The notes beneath the pieces are model-generated. The model had not been told where the DNA came from, made no database searches, and worked only from the letters and a program-made list of their open reading frames with translations. 7,817 nt of DNA from Bacteroidota bacterium (GTDB taxonomy: Bacteria > Bacteroidota > Bacteroidia > 2-12-FULL-35-15): NCBI GenBank assembly GCA_021413595.1, contig JAIOQD010000397.1, positions 1-7,817 on the forward strand. The letters run 5' to 3'. Position numbers and translations under genes: made by a program. Of the stretch, positions 5,471 to 7,817 are shown piece by piece; position 1 is the stretch's first letter; every line of letters begins with the position of its first letter.

Positions 5471-6904
5471 TTATTTTCTTTTTAAAAAATCAAACAACAA
5501 ACGTACCCCCACCCCTGTTCCTCCCTTAATTCGATAAGAATCTTTTGTAGTTAAAAAAGCCGGACCGGCAATATCAAGGTGCATCCAAGGGTAATCGATA
5601 TAACGCGCTAAGAATTTTCCTGCTGTAATACTTCCGGCATAAGACCCACCAAGATTTTTCATATCTGCAACATCCGATTTTATCTGCTCATCAAAATCAT
5701 CCCAAAAAGGCATTTCAGCTAATCGTTCAAAAACAGTATTGCCACTTTCTTTTAATTCATTTTTTGTTTTTTCATCCGCTGTTCCCATTGCCACAATGCC
5801 AGATGTTCCTATAGCGGCTACAGCAGCCCCTGTTAACGTTGCCAGATCAATTACCAATTGTGGTTTATATTTTTGTGCGTACACCAAGGCATCGGCTAAT
5901 ATCATTCTGCCTTCCGCATCCGCATTAACCATTTCTACTGTTAAACCATTGTACATGGTAATTATATCTCCGGGCACGTAAGCGTTGCCACCCGGGCGAT
6001 TATCCGTTGCAGGAACAATTCCAATTACATGAATAGGCAATTTTGCTTTTGCAACAGCATATAAAGTTCCTCCAACAGCTGCGCCTCCAGCCATATCACA
6101 TTTCATCATATCCATACTGTTTGGTGTGGGCTTTAAACTCAAACCACCAGTATCATATACCACGCCTTTACCAACCAAAACAATCGGGTGTTTGTTTTTA
6201 GCGTTCTTTGGTTTATATTCCATTATAGTAAATGTTGGAGGATCCACACTTCCTAAATTCACAGCCAGCAACCCTCCCATTTTCATGGCTTTTAGTTTTG
6301 CTTTATCAAATACTTCAACATTAAAACCGGCTTCTTTTCCAAGTTTTTGAAACTCCTTCGAAAGCTGTGTTGCAGTTAAAAAATTTGCAGGTTCATTAAC
6401 CAGTGTACGAGTACGATTAGTGGCATCCACAACAATATTCAATTCATCTGCATCGGTTTTAGTAATGGTTTTACCAACAATAAAAATTGATCTAAGAGAA
6501 TACTCCTCTTTCTTTTTATCTTTTTTATACTTCAAAAATTGATAATTACTCAATGCAAACCCTTCAGCAAACGCTAAAACTTTAGCAGTTTTATTTTCCA
6601 CATCTACAATAGTAATATTCTCTATTTTATATTCAACAACAAGTGAATGCATTTTATTTGCAGCCCTTCGAAGTGATTCTAATGTTTGGTGCTTCTCTTT
6701 TTTAGAGTCTATAACCTGAACAAAAACATAACGATTGAGTTGATTTATACAAACGAAAAATTTTTCCTTTTTACTGATTTCTATTTTAATAAAATCAATT
6801 TCAGCCTTGCTCAGACCATAATTATTAAAACTGCTGTTTTTTTCGCACAACAAAATAATACTTTCCGTATTACTTACTGTAGATTTTTGGGAGATGATAG
6901 CCAT
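5471..6904 (-). CDS. pepA: M17 leucyl aminopeptidase (cytosol aminopeptidase family)
   Basis: A 477-residue protein, the usual length for the family. It removes N-terminal residues from peptides in the cytoplasm using two metal ions. The C-terminal catalytic domain shows every expected residue: K246 and D251 in VGKGVVYDTGG, K258 in LSLKP, D270 in MMKCDMAGG, and D329, E331 and R333 in the signature NADAEGRMILADAL. The spacing matches that of the well-studied bovine enzyme (K250, D255, K262, D273, D332, E334, R336). The N-terminal domain (about 1-160) is less conserved, as is normal. TRTLVNEPANFLTA (165-178) marks the linker into the catalytic domain. The symbol pepA is used by family analogy; substrate preference cannot be read. 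The gene is intact, with its ATG behind an A/T-rich leader lacking a Shine-Dalgarno sequence, and is divergent from the S15-type gene at 7451. Confidence 0.95.
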   Translation of the reverse strand: MAIISQKSTVSNTESIILLCEKNSSFNNYGLSKAEIDFIKIEISKKEKFFVCINQLNRYVFVQVIDSKKEKHQTLESLRRAANKMHSLVVEYKIENITIVDVENKTAKVLAFAEGFALSNYQFLKYKKDKKKEEYSLRSIFIVGKTITKTDADELNIVVDATNRTRTLVNEPANFLTATQLSKEFQKLGKEAGFNVEVFDKAKLKAMKMGGLLAVNLGSVDPPTFTIMEYKPKNAKNKHPIVLVGKGVVYDTGGLSLKPTPNSMDMMKCDMAGGAAVGGTLYAVAKAKLPIHVIGIVPATDNRPGGNAYVPGDIITMYNGLTVEMVNADAEGRMILADALVYAQKYKPQLVIDLATLTGAAVAAIGTSGIVAMGTADEKTKNELKESGNTVFERLAEMPFWDDFDEQIKSDVADMKNLGGSYAGSITAGKFLARYIDYPWMHLDIAGPAFLTTKDSYRIKGGTGVGVRLLFDFLKRK

Positions 6905-7450
6905 ATAATACTTTTATTGATAAGCTATAAATGTAATTATTTTTTTAATACCAAAGTATATCAAACAGTTATTACATCGGCATTATACAAATGCAAACAA
7001 AATTTTAAACCCATTTAATTACAAGCAATGGTTGGCAAAAAGGATGCTCCCTAACCACTCGTTGTACCTTTCGTCATAGTATCAAAAAAAAATTAACATT
7101 CTGTCTTTCATAACGGATATTTTATAAATTTGTAAGGGGGTATAATTTTTTTTAAAAGAAGCAGGATGGCATTCCATTTCTCTTTTAGATTATAAGGAAG
7201 CTCTAAAATTTTTAAATAATTTAACCGCACAGAAAGGCAAAAGCTCGAAAACAACTATAAAAAATAACTTTTCGACCTTTTCGGGTTTTCCTCTGCGAAC
7301 AAAGTTTATTTTGTGCGTTTGCCGAAGTGTGGTAAAAATTATAAGCATTAATACGTTTTTGAAGGTGCCTATATTTTAGAAAATATCATTACAAAAAGAT
7401 TTGCCCAAAAATATAAGCCAATCATATTAGTTTAACCAATTAAACGAAAA
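6905..7450. other. Divergent intergenic region of 546 bases
   Basis: It must hold the promoters of the aminopeptidase gene (minus) and the S15-type hydrolase gene (plus). One full TAnnTTTG match on the plus strand is listed separately. TCGAAAA (7245-7251) and TTTTCGA (7269-7275) form a 7-base inverted repeat with a 17-base spacer. GTTTAA-CCAA-TTAAAC (7430-7445) forms another just 5 bases before the plus-strand start codon. A plus-strand frame of 77 codons, 7146-7379, is open but has no ATG. No RNA gene or mobile element is recognised. Confidence 0.5.
7125..7132 (+). promoter_or_regulatory. Possible Bacteroidota -7 box for the S15-type hydrolase gene
   Basis: The bases TAAATTTG match the consensus TAnnTTTG. 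A near-match to the upstream element (TCTG at 7100-7103, consensus TTTG) lies 21 bases before it, a suitable spacing. If used, it would give a leader of about 310 bases before the start codon at 7451, which is long; a nearer promoter may exist that I cannot recognise. Confidence 0.22.
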
Positions 7451-7817
7451 ATGAAAATCAACAAAATTTCCTGCATTATTTCTCGAATATCGCTTCTTTC
7501 ATTGATCATTTTATTTGCTTCCTCGAAAGGTTTTAGTCAAGCCATCCCAAATAATGGTAAGTTTGATGATATATCGGAGCTTACCACCCGTTACACCATT
7601 CCATTTATTATGCCGGATAGTACGGCATTAATGACCGATGTTTTTCTTCCAATTGTTCGCGATAATTTTATTGTAGAAGTGGATCTTGATGGCCCGGGAG
7701 GTTTTCCACCTCAGCCGGTAGAGTTAATAAAGAAAGGAACTCAGCTCTTAATTTACGATTCACTTAACGGACAACCCAATCCGAATATATATCAACTGCC
7801 TTTAATATTTTCCCGTA
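7451..7817 (+). CDS. Secreted S15/CocE-NonD family hydrolase, N-terminal part (partial)
   Basis: The frame opens at ATG 7451, preceded in frame by a TAA at 7433-7435, and stays open for 122 codons to the right edge. Residues 1-29 look like a signal peptide (basic start, hydrophobic stretch SLLSLIILFASS, cleavage near FS|QA), so the protein is exported. Residues 48-67 (TIPFIMPDSTALMTDVFLP) match the beginning of the S15/CocE alpha/beta hydrolase domain, usually M-x-D-G-x-x-L-x-x-D-x-Y-x-P. YQLPLIFSR at 114-122 fits the strand before the family's R-T-P-Y motif, which would follow at once beyond the edge. The loop between these (about 70-112) is longer than in CocE. Such enzymes cleave X-Pro dipeptides or esters; the catalytic Ser, Asp and His lie outside the window, so activity cannot be judged. 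Many Bacteroidota relatives carry a C-terminal sorting domain; whether this one does is unknown. Confidence 0.68.
   Translation, partial: MKINKISCIISRISLLSLIILFASSKGFSQAIPNNGKFDDISELTTRYTIPFIMPDSTALMTDVFLPIVRDNFIVEVDLDGPGGFPPQPVELIKKGTQLLIYDSLNGQPNPNIYQLPLIFSR

Noticed and set aside
6686..7018. Plus-strand frame of 110 codons across the aminopeptidase start
   Set aside because: It is mostly antisense to the aminopeptidase N-terminus and extends into A/T-rich leader DNA; its composition (F, I, K, N rich) is that of translated A/T-rich noise.

Overview
The window looks like a chromosomal stretch of an AT-rich Bacteroidota bacterium. The evidence is a secreted protein ending in a type IX secretion (gliding-motility-associated) C-terminal domain, a DUF4412-type secreted protein, starts without Shine-Dalgarno sequences behind A/T-rich leaders, and several short dispersed repeats of kinds common in that phylum. 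The sequence does not support a finer placement.

Layout. All complete genes are on the minus strand; only the partial gene at the right edge is on the plus strand. From left to right: the first 34 codons of a GxxExxY-family protein (running off the left edge); a gap with TTCGTACTTCGT-type repeats; a 457-residue surface or secreted protein with three Ig-like modules, a PKD-like module and a type IX sorting domain; a 451-base gap with dispersed repeats; a cyclase-family (kynurenine-formamidase-like) metal hydrolase; a pair of inverted repeats; the radical-SAM heme chaperone HemW; a 332-base gap ending in a clear rho-independent terminator; a secreted DUF4412-like protein; an M17 leucyl aminopeptidase; a 546-base divergent intergenic region; and, on the plus strand, the N-terminus of a secreted S15/CocE-type hydrolase cut by the right edge.

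How the genes relate. hemW and the cyclase gene could be co-transcribed, but the 157 bases between them contain the inverted repeats. The DUF4412 gene has its own terminator. The aminopeptidase and the S15-type gene are divergently transcribed. I see no multi-gene defence, mobile or biosynthetic system; the genes are housekeeping, secreted or of unknown role.

The notable signal is how small repeats interact with genes. A palindromic element of about 57 bases sits in frame inside hemW and adds about 18 residues just before the conserved GGGTPS motif. One arm of another repeat pair supplies the last codons and stop of hemW. The other arm falsely extends the cyclase reading frame upstream. All repeat-family statements come from recall and pattern reading and have not been tested by any search.
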